The position numbers were made by a program, and so were the translations under genes. A stretch of DNA of 64,000 bases from Myxococcales bacterium (GTDB taxonomy: Bacteria > Myxococcota_A > Polyangia > Palsa-1104 > SHYY01): positions 1 through 64,000 of the forward strand of contig SHYY01000006.1 of the NCBI GenBank assembly GCA_009692555.1. Direction: 5' to 3'. Positions 48,326 through 57,070 of the stretch are shown piece after piece (position 1 is the stretch's first letter; the number at the start of each line of letters is the position of its first letter). The notes under the pieces were generated by a model. It had not been told where the DNA came from. It searched no databases and saw nothing but the letters and a program-made list of their open reading frames with translations.

Positions 48326-49698
48326 TGGCGGCTTCCCAGGCAGGGTCGCGCATGCCGGTCTCGCACTCGGCGGCTTTTCGCCTCCGGCGGACGCTCAACT
48401 GGTTCCCGCTCGGCTTGACCTACGCGACGCTGTACATGGGTCGCTACAACTTCAACGTCGTCAAGAACGATATCGGCGCCTGGTACCACCTCGACAAGGC
48501 GGAGATGGGGCTGATTGCGACCGCCGGCTTCTGGACCTACGGGCTCTCGGTGGCGCTCAATGGCCCGCTGGCTGATCGGATCGGCGGGCGGAAGGCGATC
48601 CTCGTTGGTGCGGCGGGCGCGGCGGTGATGAACCTGATCATCGGGATGCTGTTCCTCGGCGGCTTCACGGCCAAGCTGCTGGTGACGATGAGCCTGCTGT
48701 GGAGCGCCAACATGTACTTCCAGAGCTTCGGCGCGCTCTCGGTGGTGAAGGTGAACTCGACCTGGTTCCATGTGCGCGAGCGCGGGGTGTTCGGCGGGAT
48801 CTTCGGGATCATGATCTCGTCGGGGTATTTTTTGGCCACGTCCGTCGGTGCGTGGCTTTTGGCGCACTACCACTGGACCGCGGTGTGGCTGGTGCCGTCG
48901 GCGGCGATCGCGGTGATGTGCGGGGTCGATTATTTCCTGGTGCGGAACCGGCCGTCGCACGCGGGTCACGGCGACTTCGACACCGGCGATGGATCGCGCG
49001 CGCACGAGGTGGACGAGACGCCACTTCCCGTCGGTGAGCTGGTCAAGAAGGTCATCCACAACCCGGTGGTGGTGGCGCTGATCGCGGCGGAGTTTTGCAC
49101 CGGGTTCGTGCGCCAGGGGGTGATGCTCTACTTCACGGAGTACCTCGACGAGATCTACCACGTGACCAAGAAGTCGCCGCTCTACTGGTGGACCGGCGTG
49201 GCGTTCATGTGTGGCGGGATCGGCGGCGGGATGCTGTGCGGGTGGATGTCGGACCGGCTGTTCCAGTCGCGGCGGCCGCCGGTGGCGTTCGTGTTCTACC
49301 TGTTCCAGGTGGTGATGCTGTGCGTCCTCGGGGCGGCGCTCGGGCGCGGGACGAGCATGGGGCAGGCGGGGGCGATCGTCGCGCTCGGGGTGACGGCGAT
49401 GTTCATCTTCGGGGTGCACGGGATGCTGTCGGGAACGGCGAGCATGGACTTCGGTGGGCGGAAGGCGGCGGCCACCGTCGCTGGCGCGCTCGATGGGATC
49501 CAGTACATCGGGTCGGGGTTGACCGGGTTCGGCCTCGGGTGGGTGCTGAAGACCTGGAGCTGGGACGGCGGGGGCGCGGGGCATCACGAGCCGGCGCACG
49601 CGTGGCTGTGGGTGGGGTGCATCATTCCGTTTTCGATCTTCGGGGCGCTGATCATGACCCGGCTGTGGAACGCGAAGCCCTCCTCGGGGGGGCATTAG
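48325..49698 (+). CDS. MFS transporter, organophosphate:phosphate antiporter (GlpT/UhpT)-like
   Basis: TYATLYMGRYNFNVVKNDIGAWYHLDKAEMGLIATAGFWTYGLSVALNGPLADRIGGRKAIL; ATG overlaps HAD stop. Confidence 0.88.
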   Translation: MAASQAGSRMPVSHSAAFRLRRTLNWFPLGLTYATLYMGRYNFNVVKNDIGAWYHLDKAEMGLIATAGFWTYGLSVALNGPLADRIGGRKAILVGAAGAAVMNLIIGMLFLGGFTAKLLVTMSLLWSANMYFQSFGALSVVKVNSTWFHVRERGVFGGIFGIMISSGYFLATSVGAWLLAHYHWTAVWLVPSAAIAVMCGVDYFLVRNRPSHAGHGDFDTGDGSRAHEVDETPLPVGELVKKVIHNPVVVALIAAEFCTGFVRQGVMLYFTEYLDEIYHVTKKSPLYWWTGVAFMCGGIGGGMLCGWMSDRLFQSRRPPVAFVFYLFQVVMLCVLGAALGRGTSMGQAGAIVALGVTAMFIFGVHGMLSGTASMDFGGRKAAATVAGALDGIQYIGSGLTGFGLGWVLKTWSWDGGGAGHHEPAHAWLWVGCIIPFSIFGALIMTRLWNAKPSSGGH

Positions 49699-49717
49699 CT
49701 GGCGACGCGGCGAGGCT

Positions 49718-51096
49718 TCACGGTGGCAGCGCGGCCGGGGCGCGAAAGAAGATCGGATCGAGCTGCGGGCGGGTGCGGCCGATCGATGCGCCGGTGAACA
49801 CGCCATAGAATGTCTGACCCGAGGCGGTCAGCCCCTCGTAGTCGCCCCACAGCCAGCCGCTCACCGCGTTGTCGAGGCCGCTCGGGTCCATCACCTGGAG
49901 GTAGCCATCGACGAAGGTGGCGCCGTCGTCGGCGGAGCGGGCGAAGCGGTGGCCGAAGCGGGTGTGCGGAAGGTACCAAGCGTCGTCGTAGTCGATGTAG
50001 AGCACGCCGACCATGCCGTTTTCCGCGACCGCGATCTCGGGGAAGGCGGAGTGGTTGCTGCCGTCGCTGACGCGGGTGGAGCGCCAGGTTGCGCCGCGGT
50101 CTGCCGAGCGCGCGACGTTGATCTGGGTGAAGCCCGATTCGTCGCGGCGCACATAGGCGGCGTAGACGTCGCCGTCGCTCGGGTCGACCGCGATCCATGC
50201 GTCGCTGCTGCGGGCGCGCGCCACCTTCCCGCGCCGCGGATTGCCGAAGCCGCCCGAGAGTGACGACGGGTTGCCGAAGGCGTCGCCGTCGCGGGTGAAC
50301 CAGGTCTGCACCGCCGCCTCGCCGCTCACCCGGGCCCCGCCTGCCACCGCATCCCAGGTCGCGCCGCAGTCGTCGGAGCGTCGCACCCAGTAGTTCGCGT
50401 TCTCGAAGTCGCCGTCGACAAATCCGACGCGGGTCTTGAAGACGACGTAGGCGGTGCCGCGCTTTGCGAGGGCGATGCGGGCGGTGCGCTGGTCGGGATC
50501 GGCGCGGCTCACGAGCGCGGTGGTGGTGGCGGTGGACCCGAGCAGCTGGGAGAGCGAGACGTGGGCGAGGAGCGTGGCGGCGCTCTTGTCGAGCCACGGG
50601 AGATAGACGTTGTTCGCGCAGGGGCCGCTTCCGGCGGCGACGTCGACCATCGGCTGGTCCTGGTTTTGCCCCAGCGAGGCCACCGGCAGCGACGGAGCAT
50701 CCCCGCGCAGCGCGTAGAGCCACGAGCGATTGGAGCGGTCCATCGTCACCACGCCGAGGCGGCCGTCGGCGGCGAAGGCGATCTTCTGGTCGGCGGGGCC
50801 CTCGGCGTCGGCGGCGGGGCGCTGAAGCTGGGGGACCATGCGCCAGGTGCCTCCCCCGTCGCTGGAGCGCCAGATCGGCGCGGCGCGCGTGGCGCTCCAG
50901 GTGCCGGAGAAGGCGACCACCGCCAGCTCGGCGGGGTCCTTCGGGTTGACCGCGATGCTGGGCTCCGAGTCGTCCTGGTCGTCGGGGTCGGTCCGATCGG
51001 TGGCGAGGTCGATCAGCACGGCGTCCTCGAGCATGGGCACGCAGCCGCCGCCCGAGGCGCCGCGAGCACGGCCCACAGCGCGGCTCTGAGCCTCAT
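49718..51096 (-). pseudogene. BNR/sialidase-type propeller lipoprotein whose signal peptide is out of frame with the mature part
   Basis: Mature frame GGGCVPMLEDAVLIDLAT..., repeated RSxDxGATW motifs; signal MRLRAALWAVLAA (ATG 51096) in another frame. Confidence 0.65.
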
Positions 51097-51113
51097 CGAC
51101 CCGCCGAAGGCGG
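51085..51113 (-). repeat. 29-bp inverted repeat copy A: CCGCCTTCGGCGGGTCGATGAGGCTCAGA
   Basis: Exact reverse-complement match to 52728-52756. Confidence 0.95.
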
Positions 51114-51143
51114 CTCCACAGCCTCCCCTGGGTCTTCGGGGAC

Positions 51144-51890
51144 TCACGGGCTGTCGGGCTCGAAGAGCTGCGCGTGGATCGTGGGGACGTCGAGGATCAC
51201 CCGGTCGATCCGCCCGGCGGCGGGCGCGTAGTTCGAGGTGGCGAAGCTGACCGCGCCGCGCGCGTAGCGGTGGAGCGTGAGGACGGTGGGCCGCCGTTCG
51301 AAGCCGTTGGAGATCACCTGGTGCTCCACCGCCTCGGGCTTGCCGAGCCCGGGCTGGAGCGTCTCCAGCGCGGCGCGCACGTCGGTGATCGTCAGATCTT
51401 CGTGGATGAATTTGCCTTCGGGGGTCGCGAGGTCGGCCGGCAGATCGATCCCGAGGTGGGGCGCGTCGTCCTCGGAGAGCAGCCACTCCCGCGGCGGTGG
51501 AGGCGGCGGATTCTGCAGGAAGACCTTGGGCAGCTTGAGCGCCTTGTGGAACGGCGGTGGCTTTTCGAATGCCCCCTTCAGCACCGCGAGATGCTTCTTC
51601 AGCGCATCCGGTGGAAGCCGCGCGTAGGACGTGGCACCGACGGCGCGCTCGGGAAACACCATCAGCCGGCGCGTCCCGGTGCTCTTCCATCCGCGCAGCG
51701 ATCCGAGCAGCCGCCCCATGCCCGTGCCGAATAGCTTTCCGTGCGACAGGATCGCGAGCAGGCGCGCGGTGTCCTCGGTGGGCGCCGCCCGCGCCGCGAC
51801 CGGGGAGGCGCACAGGAGCACGGCAGCGAGCCACGCCGCGGGCCGCCGACCGCGATGCGCGGAGGAGGCGGTCACTTGACCTCGTCCCAT
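51144..51890 (-). CDS. Hypothetical secreted protein
   Basis: Signal-peptide-like AAWLAAVLLCASPVAARA then globular sequence; family not recognised. Confidence 0.6.
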   Translation of the reverse strand: MGRGQVTASSAHRGRRPAAWLAAVLLCASPVAARAAPTEDTARLLAILSHGKLFGTGMGRLLGSLRGWKSTGTRRLMVFPERAVGATSYARLPPDALKKHLAVLKGAFEKPPPFHKALKLPKVFLQNPPPPPPREWLLSEDDAPHLGIDLPADLATPEGKFIHEDLTITDVRAALETLQPGLGKPEAVEHQVISNGFERRPTVLTLHRYARGAVSFATSNYAPAAGRIDRVILDVPTIHAQLFEPDSP

Positions 51891-52697
51891 CCGGCGAGGG
51901 TGGTCGGGTCGCAGCCTTCGTCGCTGACGCAGAGGTAGATCTGCGTCACCGGGTGCAGCTCGAACAGGCTCATCCGCCGTGGATCGCCGGCGTGTCCATC
52001 GGTGTTGACGCGGTGCATGTTGTCGTAAAAGAGGCGTCCGACGAACATCAGGTACTCGCCCTCGAGGGCCGACAGGCGGGGCGCGGTAAAGGCCGGGTTA
52101 CGCCCCTGGGGGATGGTCTCGACGACGATCCCGTCGGTCTCGGCGTAGTCGGGGCTCTCGGCGATGGGGATGTGGACATCGTTGTTGCGGACGCCGGTGA
52201 GGGCGCAGTTGACCGACTCGCCGCTGTTGGCGTGGGGGCGGCCGACGATGAAGCCCGCGATCCGGACCGACGATCCCTCGCCGACGGTCAGCGTGCCCTC
52301 CTCGCTGGTCTCGACGCGCAGGTTCTTGAGGGGCTCGCGGGAGGGGAGCTCCTTGCGCTCCCCGACGGTGCTGGTGGCCACCTGCTGCAGCTCGAAGAGG
52401 GTCATGAAGCCGAGCAGCGTGGAGTTCGAGAACGAGGGCGTGCTGCCGTCGTCGGCGGTGGTGGCGCGCTTGGCCTGATTGTCCAGCGCGTGGGACGAGC
52501 CGGGGGCGGCGCATCCGCTGTCGGGACAGGCGGTGAGGCTCGGGAAGCAGGCCTTCCTGGCGCCGCCGCGCCCCTCGGTGGGCCGGATGCTGTCGGCCAG
52601 ATCGAACAGCGGACGCATGTAGACGTACGGGCGGACGCAGCCCGAGAGCGGCAGCGTGGAGGGCCAACGAGGCGAGCAGGCCGGGGCGAAGGATCAT
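51872..52697 (-). pseudogene. Hypothetical lipoprotein with signal peptide out of frame (single-base shift near GGG 52661-52663)
   Basis: ATG 52697 frame gives MILRPGLLASLA; mature frame gives STLPLSGCVRPYVYMRPLFDLADSIRP with LSGC lipobox. Confidence 0.6.
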
Positions 52698-52727
52698 GGG
52701 AACTCCTTTCCCCCGCTCGGCCTCTTT

Positions 52728-52756
52728 CCGCCTTCGGCGGGTCGATGAGGCTCAGA
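52728..52756 (+). repeat. 29-bp inverted repeat copy B: CCGCCTTCGGCGGGTCGATGAGGCTCAGA
   Basis: Exact match to reverse complement of 51085-51113; contains CCGCC-TTC-GGCGG hairpin. Confidence 0.95.
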
Positions 52757-53000
52757 ATACGCTCGCAGTTGCGGCGCTGGCAAACCCTCGGGTGGGGGCT
52801 GCCCCGACCTGTGTGGGGGCTGGCTGCCCCGGTAGCCGTGGTCGCGCGCCACGGGCCCGCGGCCTCAGGGGGGCTCGATCTGCGCGCGGGCCAATCGGTT
52901 GCGGCTGTGGCATCGTGGTTGCTGAAGTGGCGCGCTGGCTTCACAGCGTGGGGCCTGTAGACCCCATGAATTCCGAGCCCGCCGTCGCTGGAGAATTTGG

Positions 53001-55232
53001 ATGAAGCGCCTCGTCCTCGTGTTGATGGCTGTTTGTGGCACCGCGGAAGCGGGGAATACGCCGACCCTCGTATCGACTGATTTCAGGCCGAACCGGGACT
53101 TCCCGAGGCAGCCTGAGCCGTCGCACGCGGCGGAGGGGGCGGCGGCGGTGGAGCAGATCGGCGAGGTGGTGATCATGGAAGGCGACGCCGACCTCGTCAC
53201 CGACGACGGGCACGGAAGGTACGGCATCGTCGCCGATAACTTCGGCTCGCAGCAGTCGGAGATCACGGCGCGCTTCTATACGAAGTATGCCGATCAGTTC
53301 GACGAGGTGGTGATCTTCACGACCTTCGACGACCAGGGGGCGCAGGGCGCGCTGGCCTACGAGATCTCGACGCAGCAGGATGTGACGGGGATCGGGCAGA
53401 AGCGCTTCGATCAGTCGGGCAAGGGCGGGTGGGGAGCGCCCGATCACAAGCTGTTCGCGTTTGTGAACATGATGCGCTGGGATCAGTTCTCGGACTTCGA
53501 TGGGCTGTCGGTCACCGATCCGAACTCGGAGCTGTACCCGACGCTGGCGCAGGAGTTTGCCCATCGCTGGCTGTCGTTCCTCCGCTACCGCGACAAGGCC
53601 GGGAAGTTCTCGTCGGCGATGCTGGGGCGCGACAAGGCGCACTGGGTGGCGACGATGCAGACCGATGCCTCGGTGATGGACGGCAACCGGCTGGTCGATC
53701 ATTACGACGGCACCTTCGTCAACGTCGAGACCAACGCGCGCTACTCGGAGCTCGATCTCTACGCGATGGGGCTGATCGCGCCGGCAGAGATGAAGCCGTG
53801 GTTTCTCGTCACCAGCCCCCTCGACCGGAACGGGAACAAGATCAATCCGGCGAACACGATCCGCGTCGGGGCGCGCATCTCGGGGACGCGCGAGAACATC
53901 ACCATCGCGCAGGTGGAGGCGGCGGAGGGGGTGCGGGTGCCGTCGTCGGCGCTGTCGCCGCATGCCTTCCGGGTGGCGTTCCTCCTCGTGACGCGGCCGG
54001 GGGAGCGCGCCGGGGAGGTGATCGAGATTGCGCGGCAGATCGACGTGGTGCGGAAGGTGTGGGAGGCGAAGTTTCGGGAGTACACCGCGGGGCGCGGGAC
54101 GATGTGTACGCAGGTGTCGGCGCCGTGCGGCGCAGCGACGGCGAAGGTGGTCTCGGGGCGGTTCGTCGAGGCGGGCGGGAATGGCAACGGGGTGGTGGAG
54201 CCGGGGGAGCCGGTGGAGGTGATCTTCGCGCTCAAGAACGATGGCCCGAGGGCGGCGATGCCGGTGTCGGTGACGGCCACCAGCGACGGGATCACGGTCT
54301 CCGAAGGGGCGACGATGGTGAGCGCGATCGCGCCCGGGCAGACGGTGGAGGTGGCGATCGGGGGGATGCTGCCCCTCGATGCGGCGTGCGGGAAGGCGAT
54401 CACGGTGCGGGTGGAGACGGTGGCGGGTGGGCACACTTTCCGTGGATTCGCGGAGGTCACCCCGGGGCTGGCGGCGGCCTACAGCGCGCCGTTTGCGCAG
54501 GGCGCGGGGTACTTCGGGGTCAACCTCGACGGGAAGGATTCGACGACGACCAATGGCTGGGAGTACGGCACGCCGCGCGAGTACCGCGGGCGCTTCGGGT
54601 GGATCTTCCAGCCGGGCGGTTGCCACGACAGCGCGTCGACACGCTGCTATTTCACTGGACTTTCGCCGGGCCACCGGCCGAATACGGATTCGTCGCTCGG
54701 GGTCGGGCGCTCGACGCTGTGGTCGCCGGCGATTGACCTCGCGAAGACCTATCGCCCGACGCTGCGCTACTTCGCGTGGTTCCAGGCGATCGACTACTCC
54801 AGCGCGCAGGCGGGCGGGGAGGTGATCGAGGGGGCGGAGATGGTGCTGGAGGGCTCTGCCGACGGGGGGAGGAGCTGGAAGCGGCTCGATACGGTGGACG
54901 GAGCGGAGCCGGCGTGGCGCCTCCGCGAGGTGCCGCTCGACGGGAAGCTGCCGCTCGGCGGGCCTGTCCGGCTGCGCTTCACGGCGTCGAACGCGGCGGC
55001 GGGGGAGCTGATCGAGGCGGGGATCGATGACCTGGAGATCGTGACGCTGACCGCGGGGTGCGATCCGCGAGCGGTGGAAGTACCGATGGAGATGGAGGTG
55101 CCGATCGAGGACGGCGGTGGCTGCGCGGTCGGGGGAGGGAGGTCGCCAGCGACGGTGCTCGCGCTGATCCTGCTGCTGCTCGCGGCGGGCAGTGTCTCGC
55201 GGCGGCGGATGAGGGGTGACCGGGGAGTCTAG
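53001..55232 (+). CDS. Large secreted protein with AQEFAHRW motif and MYXO-CTERM-like tail
   Basis: Signal MKRLVLVLMAVCGTAEA; ELYPTLAQEFAHRWLSFLRY; C-terminus GGGCAVGGG-hydrophobic LALILLLLAAG-SRRRMR. Confidence 0.85.
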   Translation: MKRLVLVLMAVCGTAEAGNTPTLVSTDFRPNRDFPRQPEPSHAAEGAAAVEQIGEVVIMEGDADLVTDDGHGRYGIVADNFGSQQSEITARFYTKYADQFDEVVIFTTFDDQGAQGALAYEISTQQDVTGIGQKRFDQSGKGGWGAPDHKLFAFVNMMRWDQFSDFDGLSVTDPNSELYPTLAQEFAHRWLSFLRYRDKAGKFSSAMLGRDKAHWVATMQTDASVMDGNRLVDHYDGTFVNVETNARYSELDLYAMGLIAPAEMKPWFLVTSPLDRNGNKINPANTIRVGARISGTRENITIAQVEAAEGVRVPSSALSPHAFRVAFLLVTRPGERAGEVIEIARQIDVVRKVWEAKFREYTAGRGTMCTQVSAPCGAATAKVVSGRFVEAGGNGNGVVEPGEPVEVIFALKNDGPRAAMPVSVTATSDGITVSEGATMVSAIAPGQTVEVAIGGMLPLDAACGKAITVRVETVAGGHTFRGFAEVTPGLAAAYSAPFAQGAGYFGVNLDGKDSTTTNGWEYGTPREYRGRFGWIFQPGGCHDSASTRCYFTGLSPGHRPNTDSSLGVGRSTLWSPAIDLAKTYRPTLRYFAWFQAIDYSSAQAGGEVIEGAEMVLEGSADGGRSWKRLDTVDGAEPAWRLREVPLDGKLPLGGPVRLRFTASNAAAGELIEAGIDDLEIVTLTAGCDPRAVEVPMEMEVPIEDGGGCAVGGGRSPATVLALILLLLAAGSVSRRRMRGDRGV

Positions 55233-55435
55233 CGCAGCGGGTGGGTCAGCGGTCGTTCCGGTGCCGGGGCCTCCCTGTCCACCGATCGGGCCGAGATCGA
55301 CCACCTTGCCGTGCTGCCAGAGCACCGGCTCATCTTGGTGCCGTTCTGGATGTGGCCGCCGAGGAGGCGATGCGGCCCACAACCCAGGCAGGGCGACCCG
55401 GCGGAGGTCCCAGGAATTTCGCGTTCGGGGGGAGA

Positions 55436-57070
55436 TCAGGCGAGGGGCCAGCGGAGCCAGGCGACGGCGCGGGCGAAGAGATTGAGGCGGCCGCGGGAGG
55501 TGCGGTAGGCGCGGGTGGCCGCTTCCGACATGGTGTCGAGGTCGCCGGCGTCGATGCCGAGGCCGTGGCGGGCGCGCTCGAGGATGGTGGCGCAGGTCTC
55601 CATGCCTTCGACGCCGACGCGGCGGGCGAACTGGCGCGGGGGCTCGCCGGAGGTGGGCCGCCAGCCGGCGTCGCGCAGACCGACCAGGGCGAGCTGCCAG
55701 AAGTTCGAGACGCGCTGATCGACCGACTCGGCCCAGTAGGGGCGGCGGAGGTGGCGGAGCGCGATCAGGCGGCGGAGCGGGCGAAGGGCGGTGTTCAGCG
55801 ACGAGAAGAGCAGCGCCGCGCCGGCCAGGGTGAGGAGCCAGCGGAGGAGATCGGGGCGCGCTTCGCGCGGCGGCGGGCGGCGGATCGAGCGCGGCGCGGG
55901 TGCAGGGTTCGGGTTCGTCGGAGGCGGAGCGACGGGCCGGGCGGCCGGGGCCTCGGGGAGCTTCTGCACGGCATGCGGTGCGGCGGGCGGAGGCGCGCTC
56001 GGAGGCTCTGCCGAAGACGGCGGCGGGACGATTGGATCGGGCGGAACGGGCGGCGCGGCGATCGGAGCAGCGGGGGCGGAGACCGACCGGGGGCGGAGAC
56101 CGGCAGGCGGCGACGGTGAGGCGACGAAGGGCGCCGCAGCGACGGTGGCGGTGCCGCCGCCGGCCCCTCCGAAGGCGAGCGCTCCGTCGCGATCGCAGGC
56201 CCTGCAATCGACGCCCGGGCGCACCGCGGGCGCCTCGTCGTCGTGGCCGCGCACGAGGTCGAAGTACTCGCGCACCCGCGAGCGCTCGGTCGCTACCTCG
56301 GCGGCGGGGCAGCACGGCAGTCCGCCTCCCTCGCCCGCGGGGCCGAACCCGTCGCCGGCGACCGCGACGTGGCCGCCCGGCAGCTTCTCCTGCTTCCACA
56401 GGTGCGGGGCGACCCAGGCGGTGATCCCGAAGGTGAGGCCGCCGACCATCACCAGCCAGCAGACGCGTGCGAGGGATCGCCCGGGGGCTTCGCGGAGCAC
56501 CGCCCCGGCGTGGGTCGTCGCGAGCGGCACCGCGGCGACGGCACGCCAGAGGCCCACCCGGCGGTATTCGCGCGCTCTCAGAAAGGCGAGGAAGAGCAGC
56601 GCCAGGCCCGCGAGCAGAACGCCGGCGCCGCTGTCGAGGCCATCGCGGAGACTGCTTGCTCCGGCATTGACGTGGACGTGATCAAGGATGGTCAGCATCC
56701 AGATCACCGACGGGAACCAGAAGGCGGCGAGGCCGAGGCGATCGCCCAGGCTCCAGTAGCCGCAGAAGGCCGCGGGGAGCCAGGCCATCCAGAGGTGGGC
56801 TTCGAGGGCGTAGGGGATGAAGGGCGCGACGAAGAGGGGCACCGCGACGATCAGCAGGGCGGCGATCCACAGGCGCAGGTTGCGGAGTGCCAGGATCTGG
56901 CCGAGCGCGGTGCCGGCGATCGCCCCTGCCCACAGCGGGGCCACCACCCCTGCTTCGTCCCGACGGAGGGCGGTGAAGAGGCCGAGCCCACCGACGAGGA
57001 GTAGCCAGTAGAAGAGCACGACCGGGGAGGCGAGGCGGTCGCGGGTTCGGAGGTCGCTGCGGGCGGTCAT
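55436..57070 (-). CDS. Multi-TM protein with Pro-rich linker and C-terminal DUF4129-like region
   Basis: Multiple TM helices at N-terminus; Pro/Ala-rich linker; C-terminal RRLIALRHLRRPYWAESVDQRVSNFWQLALVGLRDAGWRPTSGEPPRQFARR. Confidence 0.75.
   Translation of the reverse strand: MTARSDLRTRDRLASPVVLFYWLLLVGGLGLFTALRRDEAGVVAPLWAGAIAGTALGQILALRNLRLWIAALLIVAVPLFVAPFIPYALEAHLWMAWLPAAFCGYWSLGDRLGLAAFWFPSVIWMLTILDHVHVNAGASSLRDGLDSGAGVLLAGLALLFLAFLRAREYRRVGLWRAVAAVPLATTHAGAVLREAPGRSLARVCWLVMVGGLTFGITAWVAPHLWKQEKLPGGHVAVAGDGFGPAGEGGGLPCCPAAEVATERSRVREYFDLVRGHDDEAPAVRPGVDCRACDRDGALAFGGAGGGTATVAAAPFVASPSPPAGLRPRSVSAPAAPIAAPPVPPDPIVPPPSSAEPPSAPPPAAPHAVQKLPEAPAARPVAPPPTNPNPAPAPRSIRRPPPREARPDLLRWLLTLAGAALLFSSLNTALRPLRRLIALRHLRRPYWAESVDQRVSNFWQLALVGLRDAGWRPTSGEPPRQFARRVGVEGMETCATILERARHGLGIDAGDLDTMSEAATRAYRTSRGRLNLFARAVAWLRWPLA

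Noticed and set aside
52757-52860. GTGGGGGCTG..GCTGCCCC semi-repeats in the divergent intergenic region
   Set aside because: Only two imperfect copies; could be ordinary GC-rich structure, insufficient to call an element.
52941-56399. 1152-aa minus-strand ORF
   Set aside because: Arg/Pro/His-rich mirror ORF over the 53001-55232 gene; only the short HAF-like stretch at ~55240-55420 was retained as a possible remnant.
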